A DNA stretch of 64,000 bases from positions 10,292,001 to 10,356,000 of the forward strand of contig OW051492.1 of assembly GCA_932521035.1 (NCBI GenBank). Reading direction: 5' to 3'. The position numbers and the translations under genes were made by a program. Of the stretch, positions 33,201 to 48,200 are shown piece after piece; within the stretch, counting starts at the first letter, position 1; each line of letters begins with the position of its first letter. The notes beneath the pieces were generated by a model that was given only the letters and a program-made list of their open reading frames with translations, had not been told where the DNA came from and did not search any database. This stretch comes from Oscheius dolichura (taxonomy: Eukaryota; Nematoda; Chromadorea; Rhabditida; Rhabditidae).

Positions 33201-36200
33201 AGTCGATTTCTCATGGGTTTTAGGGAAGGAACATGATTTTTACCCGTTCTATATTAAATTATGTAATTTTTGATTAGGTAATACGGTAGAAAATGACCAA
33301 AGATAATCGAAAACGCGCAAAAAAGTTGCAAAATGGCCACATTTGGACCGTTTCGAGGTGTTCTCATGAAAAATCCAAAAAATCTGGCAGAATTTTTCAA
33401 CTTCTGGCTGAATATCGTACGTTTTGGGACCCTTTGGAGCTTTGTGTAGCCCATCAAATAAGTTTAAAACTCAAAAAATCAGTAAAATCCTGTTCCTTTC
33501 CTCAAAACCCACCGATTCTTTCCTATTTCTAGTCTAAAACGCGTGACAGTGAGAGTGAGTGAAAGTGAAGTGAACTGGGTGACAACTTATCGCATCCGTG
33601 TGCTAACTCAACTATTTTCAGATCCCTACTCTGACTCCCCAGGTGGTTAATCCCGCTTGGGAAGTAACCGGAGAAGAACACCTGGGAGAGGGAGACGATT
33701 CCCTCCAGCCGATGCCCGAACAGGCAAAGATCTCCGAACACGAGGATGAGATGCAGATGTTCCAAGAGGAGACCGTCACCAAGACGCAGTTCTATGAGAT
33801 GGAAGGCACCCTACACAAGCAGACTGGAGAGATCCTGACCTTTGTGGAAGCTGTCCGTCAAGGACTTTTGGACCTGAGCGCTGGTGGAGGACAATTCTTC
33901 GACCTGGTCTCTGGAAGCCGGATTTCTTTGGAGAAGGCAGCCGAGCTGGGATACATTGATGGCAATCTCCAGGAGACGTTGAATGGCCACTGGGGAATCT
34001 ACCACCCCGAGACAAAGCAGAGCCTGAGCCTGATGGATGCCATCCAGATTGGACTCTACGATCCTGACAACCGACAGCTAAAGGACATCCACACTGGAGA
34101 AGCCGTCAGCCTGGAAGAGTGCCGCCGGCAGGGAATCATCTCCGTCATGACGCAGGCTAAGCTGGTCAAGATGGGAGTACTCAAGCTGCCGCCAATGAGT
34201 CTCACCGCCGCTATCGAGAAAGGCCTTCTGGATACCAGGGCCGGAAAGATGAAGGGAAAATACAGCGATGAGATGGACCTCAAGGACGCTCTCTACCATG
34301 GTTACCTCCAAATCGCCCCCACCAGGACCGAGGCCCCGACTTTTGCCATTACCCTGACTGATGCTATCGAGCAGGAGTTCATCAATGCTCACAATGGAGA
34401 ATTTGAAGACAAGAACACCCAGGAGAAGATCAACTTCCGGGATGCTGTGAAGAAGGGCTCCAGTTTGCTGTCAATGGCTGTACCGGAGATCGTCAACCGG
34501 GCGGCTAACCGAGCACAGGGAGAGAAGGTCCGCCTGACGGTTGGAGAAGCCCTCCCCAAGCAGATTATCAGCACGAAGGACTCGAAATATACGGATAAGA
34601 GCAACGGACAGAGCATCAGCTTCCGGGAGGCCTACAACGAGGGCCTGATCTGCAAGCCATTGACCCTAACGGAGATGAACCAGAGGAATCTGATCGACAG
34701 CTCGAACCATTTCCTCGATAAGGGCACCAGGGAGAGATATACCTTATTGGAAGCCTTGGCTTTGAATCTAGTGGACGCGGAGGTTCGACACATCGTGGAT
34801 CCTGACGAGAAGGACGTGATTTCCATCGCGGAGGCGCTGGAGCGCGGAATTCTCTCTGCAGATGGTCATCTTATTCTCGAGAAGCAACAGAAGCAGCTGA
34901 CAATTCCGGAAGCCGTGAGGGAAGGACTCTTGACCAAGAGAGTGAGGCATTCGATCTTTGACATCCGTGGAATCCGAAATGCGGAGGGACAGGAGCTCAG
35001 TTTCAACGAGGCCGTCGAGCAGAATGCCGTCATCCCGAATGCCGAGAGAGTTGTGGACCTACTGACGAATGAGAGCTTCCTCTTCACTGACAAGAGGGCG
35101 GACAACTTCATGGACGCCAAGTTGAGAGAGATCCTGACGAAACCAGTTGGAATCAAGGTAGACTCCGGCTACAATGGAAGTCTTATCCGAGCTGTGAGCA
35201 AGGGACTCATCGACCCGACCAAGGCCGTCTTCCTCTCTAGGAATCAAGAGCTCAGCCCGAGGGAAGCCTACCAACAGGGGCTTGTCTCCCTCCGGGGAGC
35301 TGTCGAGGTGGCTGCCCTCTTCGATGTCCATCCCTTCTTCATCACTCCGAGCAAAAAGGTCGAGAAGAAGAAGCGAGTCAGCCGGCCAGGACAATCCGGC
35401 CTGGAACTGGCTCAGGACCAAGTCAAGGTCACCCTGGCCGAGGCTATGAAGCAGGGACTCATCGACAGCCGAACCCAGCGATTCATCCAAGGAGATATCA
35501 ACATGTCTATGGATGAGGCCCTGAGCAAGGGACTGCTGGACCCCTCGAGTGAATGGATCGTCCCGTCGAAATCAGCCGGCGTCGGACCGACAATCGAGGA
35601 GAAGACCACGGAGAGCATGACCGAGACCTCCCAGCAGCTGGCTCCTAAATTCTATCCTGACAGAAATGTGGAGGAGAGCGTCACCACCGTGAAGAGAGTC
35701 AAAACGACAGAAACATCAGCTGTTGGAGGCCCGGGAGGAGTCAGTACCTACAGAGCAATTACTGGAGGAAAAGGAGCCCTCGAAGTCCCCGCCAATGGCT
35801 ACCATCTCTACGAGGCTGAAAGGAAAGGAATTGTGGATCTAACAACCGGAAATATTACTATCCCCAATGTCGATAAGAAGATCTCCTTCGCTGAGGGAAT
35901 TGAACTGGGAATCATCGAGACCGAAACGATCACCGTGAGAGATGGAAACCGCCAGATTGGAATCAAGGAGGCCCTCGAGAAGAAGACGATGACTTCTGAT
36001 GGCTCTGTCTCTGGAAGATCGATTGAGAAGGCCATTGAGGAGAAGCTGATCGTGGTGGAAGCCGAGCCCCTGGTCCCTTACAACCAGGCTGGAAAGAAGA
36101 TCATCCAAATCCCGTCGGGACCAGGACCAGTCATCTCCTTCCGTCCTGTTGGAACCCCCCAGATTGAAGAATCCGAGCAGAGTTGGTCATTCGACAGCCA

Positions 36201-39200
36201 GAAAGGAATCTTGGTGGATCACATCTCTGGAGAACAGCTCTCGTTGGAAAGAGCCCTGACCGCTGGCAAGCTGACGCCGGAAGATCTCTCCGTTCGTGAC
36301 GCCCTGACTGGAAGGGAGATGTCCTTCACCGAGGCAGAGAAATGGGGAATTGTTGACAGCAAGAGGAGCTACTACATCGACAAGAGCAACAACCAGAGGA
36401 TGAGCTTTACCGAAGCCGCCCAACAGCACAGAATCTACCCGAATGGAGGAGCCCCGGACAATGCTGGAGACGCTGTTCATACCTCCGTCAAAGTCCAGAC
36501 AAGAACCCAAGTGGCCAAGAAGGAAGCCCTCTCCTCCGGCCTGCCGATGAGTGACAATACCCTGGGAAAAGCCCTGGCCCTTGGCTGGTACAATGGTCAG
36601 AATGGAATCTTCACCCACCCGGACACCCAGAAGCAGATGACCCTGAAGGAGGCTATCATCAAGGGACTGTTCAACCCTTATGATACTACTGTAATCGACA
36701 GGGAGAACAACAAGGAGCTGAACCTCCTGGAGGCCATTAATCAAGGAATTGTGGATTCTACAGCCGGAACAGTGAAGGATACAAGCAGCGGAAAGGAATA
36801 CGACCTACAGACAGCTCAAAGACACGGACTGGTGAAGAATAAAGGAGCTGCTGATGCTATTGGATGGGAAGAAACCGTCCAGGACAGAATCCAACCGGGA
36901 CCCAGACATCAGGAGCCACCATTCCGACGTCAAGAACAGGAGAGCAGCAGTTTTGGCCGGAGAGAGCAGGAACACAGCGCCTTTTCTCGCCAGGAGCCCC
37001 AAAGAACCAGCTTCGGTCGCCAACATGAAGAACATTCATCTTTTGGCCGCCAGGAACCAGCTAGAAGCAGTTTTGGAAGGCCCCAAGAGCCCCAGGCCTC
37101 TGCCAGCAGCAGCTTCGTGAAGACAAGGGAGACCTTTGAGAACCTGAGCCATCCCAGCAGCCCCCAGACGCAGAGAAGCAGCCGTATCGTCGAGCAGAAG
37201 CTCCAGTTGACCCCTTTTGCGCCAGCCCCCGTCCAGCAGACTCATGACGGCCGTCACGAGTATGTGGACCTGGGAGGGGGCAATCGTGTCAAAGTGAAGG
37301 TCGTCCGAGATGAGGGAGGAGTCGAGAAAGGAGAATACTTCGACCCCAACACAGGAGCCAAGTACACCATTCGGATGCATGGAGACCCGTTTACGACCAC
37401 GACGAAGACGCAGGTGAAGAGTACCAGCCAAGTTCAATCTGTCGAGCTGGAGCCTCATGCTGAATTTGTGGGAATCGACAGGATTCGGGACAAGAGAAGC
37501 GGCAGAATTATGAGCCTGGAGGACGCCAAGAGAATTGGCCTGGCCCGAGTGGACAAGAAGGGAAAGACCAACACAAAGACCTACTCCGCCTTCCATTCTG
37601 ACATCATCTCCGCTGTCAACAAGGGAATCCTGGACCAGCATCAGGAGAGGATCAGCATCGAGGACGCTATCCGCGCCGGCTACTTGGACATCCGCGCCCT
37701 GGCCTACAAGAACCCCAAGAGTGGAGAGAGCATTCCCCTCGTCCAAGCGGCCAATATGGGACTGGTTGACGGAACTCTCCAGGACACTCTGAGCAAGGGA
37801 GTCATCAACCCTTCGAGTGCGGAAAGAATCCCCCTCCAGAAGGCCATCGAGCTGGGAATTGTGGACCCGAAGAGCGGCAAAGTCAGGAACCCGATGACTG
37901 GAAAGGACATCACCTGGTTGGACATCCTGAAGCCCGTCTACCAGGCCATTACATCCGATGGAATCTTCGATCCCAGAAAAGGACATCGAGTCCCGTTGGG
38001 AACAGCTCTGAATGAGGGATTGATCGATGCGAGGAGCAGGACCTACCATAACCCGATCACTGGAGACAGCTTCTCTCTGGAGGAGGCAGTTCAGCACGGA
38101 GTCATTGACAACTCGACATTTGAGACCCTGACGAAGCCATTTATCGAAGATTTCCGGACTCATCGAAAGCTGAACCTTCTGGAAGCTGTGGACAACAAGA
38201 TTGTGGACCCCAAGAACAGGACAATCCAGCTGAGCCGACAGAGCATCGTCCCCATTTCCAAGGCCGTCCAGGATGGAAGAATCCCCTCGGATATTGGAAA
38301 AGAACTGAGCCGAGTGGACAAGATGCAGTTTGTGGATGCCCTCGGGAAGGGACTCATCGATGTCCGAGCCAACCTCTTCACTGATCCCGACACCGGAAGG
38401 CAGATTACCATCAACCAGGCTATTGAAGAAGGATTCGTCGATACCGGAGCTATCCAATCCATGGAAGGAAATGACGAGAACAATCTCTTCTACATCCTGA
38501 CGAATGACAGCTTTGATGAGAACAGTGGAAGAATTAGGGACAAGAAGACCGGCCTCCATTTGACTTTCCGTGACGCTGTCAACAAGGACGTAATCGACGG
38601 GGACAGTCTCCTCCACGATATGGAGAGCAGCGAGACCCTGACGTTGAGGGAAGCCCTGAAGAAGAACAAGATCGACCAGGATGGAAAATACAACCACCAG
38701 GGACAGAAGATGAACCTGAGCGAAGCCCAATCCAGTGGTCTTTTGGCTATCATCGAAAGCCCGATGCAAGCTGCCCAAGCCGTGGCCGAAGCGGTGAAGA
38801 GGCGCGATGCTGAGGGCTACAAATTCCGTCTAGCTCCGGACAGCTCTGCCTACCAGGGAGCCCAAGGAGACAGGGGATCCAGGAGCAGTGTCCCGAAATT
38901 CCGGGAGGAGACTACCGTAACCAGTCGCTTTACTCCCAGGACGCCGGAGCCTGCCCTTTCCGTCAGGATGAGGCAGACTACCACCCATTCGCCTGGAGAC
39001 AGAGTGAAGAGCTTGGTTGAGACAGATCCCGCAGCCTTTGCTGATCTTCAACAGGACTTCTTGGCCCGTTTGGAGGCTAGCCGCTTCGATACGGACGAAA
39101 GGATCATTGAGAATCCCAAGGACCACCGACGAGTTTCCGTCAGAGAGGCTACCGAGTCAGGACTGCTGGATGTAGAGACCGGAGAGATCATCCACCCGGA

Positions 39201-42200
39201 CACCCAGCGCCGTTATTCCATCTCCAAGGCCGTTAACATGAAGCTGATCAACCAAGACGCTGCCAAGCGACTTCTCGACGGCTTGAATGAGAGCCTGGAG
39301 TCTGCCGGCCTCTCAATGAGCCCCAGCCCTGCTTTCCAGGAGATTCCGGAAGGTGGAGAAGGGACAAGCTCTAGCCGTTCGTGGACAAAGACCGTCAACT
39401 GGCGAGGCCAGCCGGCAGAGCTCCGAAAATCCAAGACCGATCCCCTTGCGGAGTACACTACCGTATCCGGTGATTCCCCAGCTCAGGATGCCCCCTCATG
39501 GGCTAGAAGAGACTAGAGAGAGAGAGAGACCCCTGTGATGCCCCTTTTTTCTATAATTTTTCAGACCTCAACTGCCTACTTATTCCCCTATTCCCCTTTC
39601 CCCAAAAACTGCCATGTGATTAAAAACAGTTCACTTATCCAATTCCAGGTGCCTTTTTTCACTTAAAAAAACAAAAATGAAATAGCTCAATTAAAATTGT
39701 ATATTCTTCTCCGTTTTATTCTTTTTTTTTCTATTGACATTTTGATATCAAAGCCGAGTGGATAAAATATAAGCATAAAAACACTGCCAAACGCCCCCCT
39801 TTTCTCCCAAATTTCATAATCGCCAATTGTAAAGAGTCTCTTTTATATCTTCTGAATAAAAATCATATTAATTCGATAGTTTCAGGCCAATTTGGAGAAA
39901 AATTAGAGTAAAAATAGGGTAAAAATGAGTAAAAACAAGAAATAAGGGTTACGGTAAGGTGAAATAGAGTAAAATAGAGTAAAATGAACTGAAAATTGGC
40001 AAAATGTGTGTGATGATAGCTCAGAATTGAAAACAATACGGGAACATAGGAAAAAATATGGATTCCAGTAGAAAAATGTCTTGTATAGGCAAAAATCGCA
40101 CTGAAATAGGAAAGTGGGGTATCCTCCGCCAGAAATCGGGTTTAAGCTCGAATAGTTCTTATTTCTCCCCTTGTTTCTGTCCATTGAGTCGATCATAATC
40201 GTCGGAAAGAGTCATAACGGGCAAGTACTTTATCTGAAGAAAATTGGCAGAAACAGTCCCCCTAGTCAAAAAACGACTGAAACTAACCTAGAGCTCCCCT
40301 TCGTGGGTCCCGGAACGATTACAGCCGCTGACGGCTCGTCCAATTTTCGACTCTCTGGGATACTAACCACTCCTTTTTGAGTGTCTTTCCCGGTCTAACT
40401 GTGGTTGGAATCTAGCGCCACAGTTAGACAGCCGTGTGAGCTGTGGTCAAACTACTCCTTCGTCTTGAAAGCCACAGTTCTTTTTTTAAAACCATTTTTC
40501 CCTGCTAAAATCTCTAGTCCCTCCATTCAGAACAACAATAACATTGTTCTAACACGGTTCAGTTGCTAACCCTCCCCCCTTTCCAGGATGACGCCGTACA
40601 GCAGGCCTCTTCCCGCCACGAGGAGATCAGTGGAATGCTCTCGGACCTGGATACCTTCAAGTCCACGGTCTTTACCGAGTGTTTCAGTATCCATTTGTCA
40701 CCTGATTCGGCTAGCCAGGCTACCAACAACATCCAGGTTTATTTGATTTTATTTTTTCCATTACAGTACCCTTTTAGAACATAAAAGATTCGTTGGATGC
40801 TTGGAGAGACAGTGTCAAGTCTCGATTGGACGAGGTTGACGCCCTTTGTCGAGAAAGCGCCGATTCTCTGCCTCCTGAGCAATTTTCCGAGCTTCGAGAA
40901 GCTCGACACAAGTTGGCAGCCAATTATGAAAATGTTGTGAGGACAGTGGAAGGAGTTTATGGCAGGTAAAGGCGATTTTCTTAACTAGGCGTCGAGATAT
41001 GTTAAAAATGGCTGGAAACTTGAATTTCAAACCTCTCTTCCCGGTTGAAATGGTATTTTTTACAGATTGAACGTGATTACCGTACTTCTATTGGAGTTCT
41101 CAACCGCTGCCAGTTCTACTCAATCCTGGATTACGGATTGTACCCGCTCTGCTGGAGATATCAAGGCCAAATCAGCTGATACCACCCAATTTGGCAAGGT
41201 AGACCCATTCCTCTTACTTTTTACTGGATTATGATATTTCCAGCTCTATCGAGAAGCCCAAAACCTCCTGGAACAGGTGCAGAATGGCGAGAATAGAGTA
41301 AAAGAAATTGGAACCGTTGTACGGAAACTGGAACACGAGATAGGGTTACTGTATGATGAAGCGCCCATGGGAACACCGAGGACCCTGAATTCGGATGAAG
41401 TCACCCAGACATTTGGACGAGTACAGAGTGACTATGATATTCTGTTGAAGATGTGCCAAGAACTGCTACAGTTCCAGAACAGGCTCAGTGTTTTGGACGG
41501 AGATGTACAGGACAAACAGAGGTGAGGACCGTTAGACCTTTAAATTCACCTTTCCCGGACAAATCGAGCGCCGGGCGTGATTTTTTGTTGAACCGTGATT
41601 TGGTTATATTTTTCCTCAACCAATATTGTTCTCTTTTTGTTGTGTCCTTCTGTAGACTCTCCCAAATCACCCTTTTTATTGAGATTCATCTCTTTTTAAC
41701 AAACGGATTTGAATATGGTTTTGTCGCGCACCAAGGGAAAGCCTCCAAAATTGGGACTTCGGCTTAATAATTTTGATTTTGAACTTGTTAGCTGCTGTTA
41801 TTTCGCTTGTACTTACAGTAACCCAAATTTATTGGATACTGTAGGCCCTGTGGCCTAAAGGATAAGGCGTCGGTTTCCGGAGCCGAAGATTGCAGGTTCG
41901 AGTCCTGCCAGGGTCGAAATTCATTTTGAAACTTCCTTTATAAACCCTCTAATTTACCTTTTTCAGAACCGTGGATGAGAATCTATCCCATGTGGAGAAC
42001 AATTTGAGTGACTTTGATCAGAGCCGGGGAACTCCTCCTGAATCCAAAATGAAGACCATGGAATCTCTCCAATCAAAGGCTCGGGAAATCGACGACAAGG
42101 TGGATCAGTACGAGCAGGCGACGCATCGTCTCCTGGCCCATTTGGAAGGCTCCGGAGCTCCTGAAGAGATCAGGGAAAAGAAGCAGTCAGCCGTTGCTAA

Positions 42201-45200
42201 AGCCAAACGTCGTCATTCTTCTCTAGTGGACCAGCTACAGGACAGGATGAACAGGGTCAATGTTGAGCTGGCGGAGAACGACGGGGTCAAGAAGGCTGTC
42301 TCCTCTCTATCCAGCTGGGCAGGCGAATTCGAGCGGAGGGCATCGTTGTCTCAGGATCTTCCTCTAAATGAACAGGAACTTCACAATCTGAAGAAAGACT
42401 GCCAACAGAATCAATCCGAGCTAGAGAGCAGGCAAGTCGTCTTGAAGCAGCTGGAAGACGCGGCACGGCGATTGGCTCCTGACACGAAGATTGACAACGA
42501 ACTAGCCGATGCTAAACAGAAGATGACCAAGGCAGCGCTGCATCTGAAAGGATTGAGAGATAATATTAATGACGCCCTCTCGGGAGAACAGTCCTTTACC
42601 CTGGGATGTGAGAGCCTGGCCCGGGCTTGTGATACCCTCTCGAATAACTTGAGAAACACTCCTCCACGTGACACACAACGACTACTGGATTGTGAAGAAG
42701 ACTTGGCAGCCCTGGCTGGAAGTTTAGAAGGACTAAAAGCAACCGCTGGAATGTTGAGAAGCATTCCCAATACCACGGGAGTAGAGAAAATGGAAGGAAA
42801 GGTAAGAAATGGGTGAAATATGCGGAAAATGAAGGATTTTTTCAGGTAAACGAGTTCAAGAGGCGGCTCAATGACCTGGAAAGAGATCTGGCAGCGAAAC
42901 GATCCAAGAATAATGAGGCGAACAGTATTGAAAAACAGATAAACGCCTTGAGATCCGAGTAAGTGACCTTTTTCTCGTTTTGGGAGCCACAGCAGGAGAA
43001 CAGATGTCTAACTGCGTTACTGTGGCTATTGGCTGTCTTGTTCTGGCTCTTGCTGCTGTCTAACTGTCGTTCTGTGGCAGTTATTTCCCGTTAAAATTCA
43101 AAATTTCAGAGCAGCAGAATGGCTAGGATCCTTCGACGGCGAGCTCCTGGAACTCGGCCCGGTCTCTGTGGACCTTGACAAACTATCCGACCAGAGGAAA
43201 CAATGCTCCGACCTCTCTGAAAAGCACCGAGAAGGCCTGGCCCTAATGGAGGATTTGGAATCCTGCCTGGCCCAGCTAGGAGAGTCTGAAGGAGCCGCCG
43301 GGACGAGGAACAGCTCTGTCCCCCGGCACCTGATTGACTTGATGACACGGCTCAATAATCAAGCTGACCATTTGAGAAGCCGAATGGGGAAGATTAATGA
43401 GAACGAGAAGAAGGCAGTGGAGCTGGAAGACACTAGGAAGGATGTAGAGGCCTGGATTGATGGACAGGCAGCGGCTATTGAGAATCTACCCACCCCGGCG
43501 AATAAAGAAGAACTTCAGAATGTTAGCGGGCAGATTGAACGACTGGAGAAGGGAGTCCGGCAGGAGAGACGGAAAGTCGAGGATGTGAGTACTTCTTTTG
43601 AGTCAGTATACCGTAATCTCATCTCTGTAATTACTAATTTTCAATTTCTAGGTTCATCTGAAGTCTCGTGAGCTTTCCCGCCGAGCTAGTCTTCCCGAGG
43701 AGGCTGAACAGATCCTCCGGGATGACGACCACCTGGAGCAGAAGTGGGCAGATATGCAAGATCAGATAGAGACTAAAGTCGACCGGAATAAGAAGGTAGC
43801 CCAGCTATTGGATGGCTGCGGCCAGCTGGAAAAATGGCTGGGAACCAAGGAGAAGATGATGCTGGCCCTTGGTGCTCCCTCTACAGAGCCAGCGGTGTCG
43901 AGAAGCCAACTAGCTCAGCTACAAATCATCAAATCCGAAGCGGAAGGAGAGAAACCAACGATGGAACAATTGTTAGAACATGCGGAACGACTAGCAGCTG
44001 GAGATCCACACGCCGAGGCTTTGCTAGAGAGAATAAGGACAATGAACAGGCGGTGGAAGTCACTGGATGAGGGATTATTGTCCAAGGAAGACGCCATCAA
44101 ACACACGGACGCTTTGAGCCAGGATATGAAGAAATTACAAAAGGAAATCAAGGCTAAACTGGGAGAAATTGAGTCCTCTCTGGATACCACAGCTCATTCT
44201 CAGAGTGGAGATATTGAAAAGCAGTTGAACTCGCTGGAAGACCTAAGAATCCAACACAAGGACCTAAACGACATTGTCAAGGACCTAGAAGAGAAACTGA
44301 AACTAACGGAGGATCTGGAAATTGACCCGGCTAATCGAGACGAGATCGAAGAACAAGTACAAAAGACGAAGCGAAGAGTAGGAGAGCTGGGACAGAAGAT
44401 AGAAGGCACGAGGACGGCTGTATTAACTGCGCTAAATGAAGGAGCAGCGGTTGATGAGCAGCTGAACGCTCTGTTGGCTGTGATTAGGAGTGCAGCTGCT
44501 GATGTTCAACAGGTAAGGGAAAGTTACTGTATCAGTGGAGAGTAAGCAATCCTAAACTTACCATATGGGGAATCTCCGGGTTATTATTTTCACTCCAGAA
44601 AATGGCCTAGAACATCCAGGAGCGGAGATGTTATCACCCCGTCTCGCCACCCTTACCCTTCCTAATAATATCTCTTCCAGTTCCCGCCAATTGTTGCCGA
44701 TACTTCTAAACTGGCTGAACAGTTAACAGCCGTCAATACTCTTCATAATGGGCTGCTCACTAAAGAAGCAGAGGTTCCTGTGGTGAAGGCCCTGGTAGCC
44801 AAGCAGCTCAAGAAGAAGCACGACCCAGAGCTGAAGAACAAGTGTGATGAGTTGAGCAAAGCCTGGGGGCCGCTGCTGGTAGCCACGTTGGACAGGAAGA
44901 GCGCCGTAGAGAAGGTACAGTAACCCTTTTATTGTTAAAAATACAAATTTTAGGCGGACGACCTCATAAAACAGTTCAATGACAACGAGAAATCCCTCTT
45001 CAATCGGCTAAAAGACGACGAGAAGGAGATTGAAGCTGTCCTCTCGACGGAGGAAGGCGACTCCGTCCTCCATGCCCTCCAGGCCGTAGACAACGTTCTT
45101 ACAAGACGATCAGCTGACGCCGAAGCGCTGATTGGCCTTGTGGACAGAATAGAACAAATCGCGCCGGGACCAGATGCCAATAAATTGAAGAGAAAGGCGG

Positions 45201-48200
45201 AGAACCTATTGGATGACTGTAAGACTCTCTCGAGGAAGGCCAAGAACGCTGCTGGAGAGTCCAAGAAGCGGGCGGATTTAAAACACCGAATTGAGAGACT
45301 CCTATCCGAGACAAAGGACTACATCACCAGCCAGGAGAACCTCCTAAAACACCCGGAGAATATCAATAAGGAGAGGATAGGACCTCAAATTGCCGAGATT
45401 TCTGACTTCTGGAATAGGAAGAAAAGAGACTTGTCGAATTGTGAAGAAGAAGCCCGGGAGGCTAAAATCAATGCGGGTGATCTTCACGAAGAATTGCCGC
45501 TTTTGGAAGAGAGATTCGGGAATATTCTTGGAAAATTAGAGGGCCTGGCTCAAACCTTGGCAGAGAGACAAGACGCTGCCCAGAAAGTGGTTGACCTCGC
45601 CAATGGAGCCTCCAGGAAGGCTGACGACTTGAATAACGTAAGTTTATAACAAAAATTAGTTACAAAGGCCCTGATTTTCAGGAGATAAGTGACTTGGACC
45701 CGCCTGGCTACAGCCTCGGTGACCTGGATCAGCAGAAAGAACAATGTGAATACCTGGAAAAAGAGCTAGAAGCTGAGAAAAAGGCTATCAAAGAAGCTGG
45801 AGAAGCTATTGATCGGGCTCTAGAAGATGGAACAATCACCAGGCCACAACATGATCAGGCTAAAAATGCCCTGGACAACGCTGAAAAGGTAGGGAACCCT
45901 TCTTCTCTCTTTCCGGGTCTTGATTGGAATCTTTTACAGTAGTTTTATATAATTTGGAGTAAAAATGAATTTCCTGCCGAGGTTTTACGGGTGCGGGCGC
46001 GCCGAACCATGCCCCGGATCTCCCACCCGTTATTTGCCCATCAGGCTCAAAAAGTCGCACTTTTTGTTGTCCTAGCTGTCAAAAATATGAAGCCCCCGGG
46101 AGGTGGGAGACCGTCCGCATGCCCTGCTGGCACAAAAGCCTAAGGAAATGACCCTCTTCCGGCAGTTTTATTCATCCCTGACTGACTCATAGGGGTCATA
46201 ACTTCGAGAACAGCCCTCTCCCAACTTCCCCCTGTCTCTTGGCCCTGTCTGACGACAAATTTACATCCAGGAGAGGGTGTTTTATACCCCTGGCTGGCAA
46301 CAATTGAGTGCAGGAGAGAGACAGATTTACACCCAACTGGCAGGCTACTCTCGGGATCACAACCTGGCCCCGCGCATCCCCCCTGTATGTAAATAAGAGG
46401 AACACACTTGTGTCTCGAATCTCTAGCCCCTAGTTTTTTTACTCGAACTCTCGAATGAAATTAGATGACTTGTTGCGAATAACACCCGTTTCTAGTTTGC
46501 CAATACTGTATTTTGAGGTAATTTTGCGGCTGAATAATAGAGAATAATGGTTCTTTTTATAGCTCCTTGCCAGATGTCAAAAGAAATTGGAACAACGGGA
46601 GAAAAAGCTGGATCAAGTTGAGCAAGAAGTCGATCAATTTGACAGGTTAGTCAATTTTTACGCATTTTCCCCAACCGCCACAGTTAGACAGCCGGGGTGT
46701 GAACATGGTTCGAGCCCAGTCGCCACAATTCACACGCCGTGTCGGCTGTCTAACTGTGGTGCTCGAAAATCACGTTATTCTCCACATTTTTGGAGCTACC
46801 ACAGTTAGACAGCCATAATAAAGGGCCCAGAACATTTTTAAATTTTATTTTTCAGAGAATCCAAAGCCCTGACTGATGATCTGAACCGCCTGCTGGGTTC
46901 TGACGCGCTAAACTCCCCTATTGAAGTAGCCGACCTGAAGAAACAATCCACCGAACTGAAACAGCTGAAAGACAGTGTCAAGCCCCTCTCCGATCGGGTT
47001 GACGCCTTCAGTTCCGACTGTAAGATCCTCATCAAAGCTGCTGGTCCTGAAGCGAAGACAACTGAATTGGATGAGGCTCTTCAACGAGTAACAGGAGCCT
47101 GGAATGCTGTCTCTTCTTCCCTGGCTGATAGGCAAATGAAGGTCGACTCGGCTGCTCAACAGCTGGGAAGGTGGGAGGATCCTTATTTTTTGTCTAATTA
47201 TTAGTTTTTAGATACGAAGACGCCTATAAGTCTCTCCTAAATTGGCTGGAAGACTCGGAAGAGCTTTTGGAAAACCAGGAGAAGCCCTCTGCTGATGCTA
47301 AAGCAGCTAGACTTCAACTGGGAACCTATAATTTGATGATGAAGCATATTGAGGATAAGGAAGCCAAGTGAGTTTTCGTTTCGGGGCCTATTAATCGTTG
47401 CGGGACCCCATTTCTTTATCCCCAAAAAATATGGTATTTTTCAGTGTACTCGGCTTCAAGAACCTTATCGACAAACTGGTAGACCTGGCTCCAACAGAAG
47501 CAGAGAAATCTGCCCTGAAAGATAAAGCCGATGGGATCTCAAAACGTTACCAGAGACTACTGTCAGAGGCTCAAGACCGCCAGGGAAAAGTCATCGATAC
47601 AATCGACCTGGCCGAGCGGCTAGCCGAGGTCATGACCCCCCTGTCCAGCTGGATCCAGAAAACGGAGAAAAAAGTCCAAGCCCTGTCAAACATTGCCACA
47701 GCCTCGTCAAAAATGGAGGAACAACTGCAAGCACAAGAAGAACTGGCTGAAGAAATCGACCAGAGGGCAGATGATGTGGCTGCTATGGAACAATTGGTAC
47801 CGCTGTTGTCAGCCCTGGTCAGTGTGAAAGACGCCGAGGAGCTGGAAATTCAAGCCAATCAGCTGGGAAATAATTATGACTCCCTGGCTAACAGAGTTCA
47901 TAGCATACGGTAGGTTGTTTTACATACAAACGGTTACATAATGTTCTAATTTACAGTGACCTTCTTGCTGATGTGGCTACCCAAGTCGGGGACTTTGAAC
48001 ACGACACGAATGCTCTCTCCAACTGGTTGGATGAAATGGAAGCCCGTCTCCTGGACGTTGACGAACTAGCCATCGAACCGGATGACCTCCTGGAACAGAG
48101 TAACATCCTCACGGACCTGGCTCAAGCCGTCACCGAGAGGGATGCCCTCGTCTCGTCTGTTGTCTCTGTTGGAAAAGTTCTCTGCAAACAAACCACTACT

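Noticed and set aside
37036-38778. Minus-strand open frame of 580 codons opposite the plakin repeats
   Set aside because: It mirrors the codon bias (GAC/GAG/CTC-rich) of the strongly supported sense exon; no domain, no splice context. A shadow.
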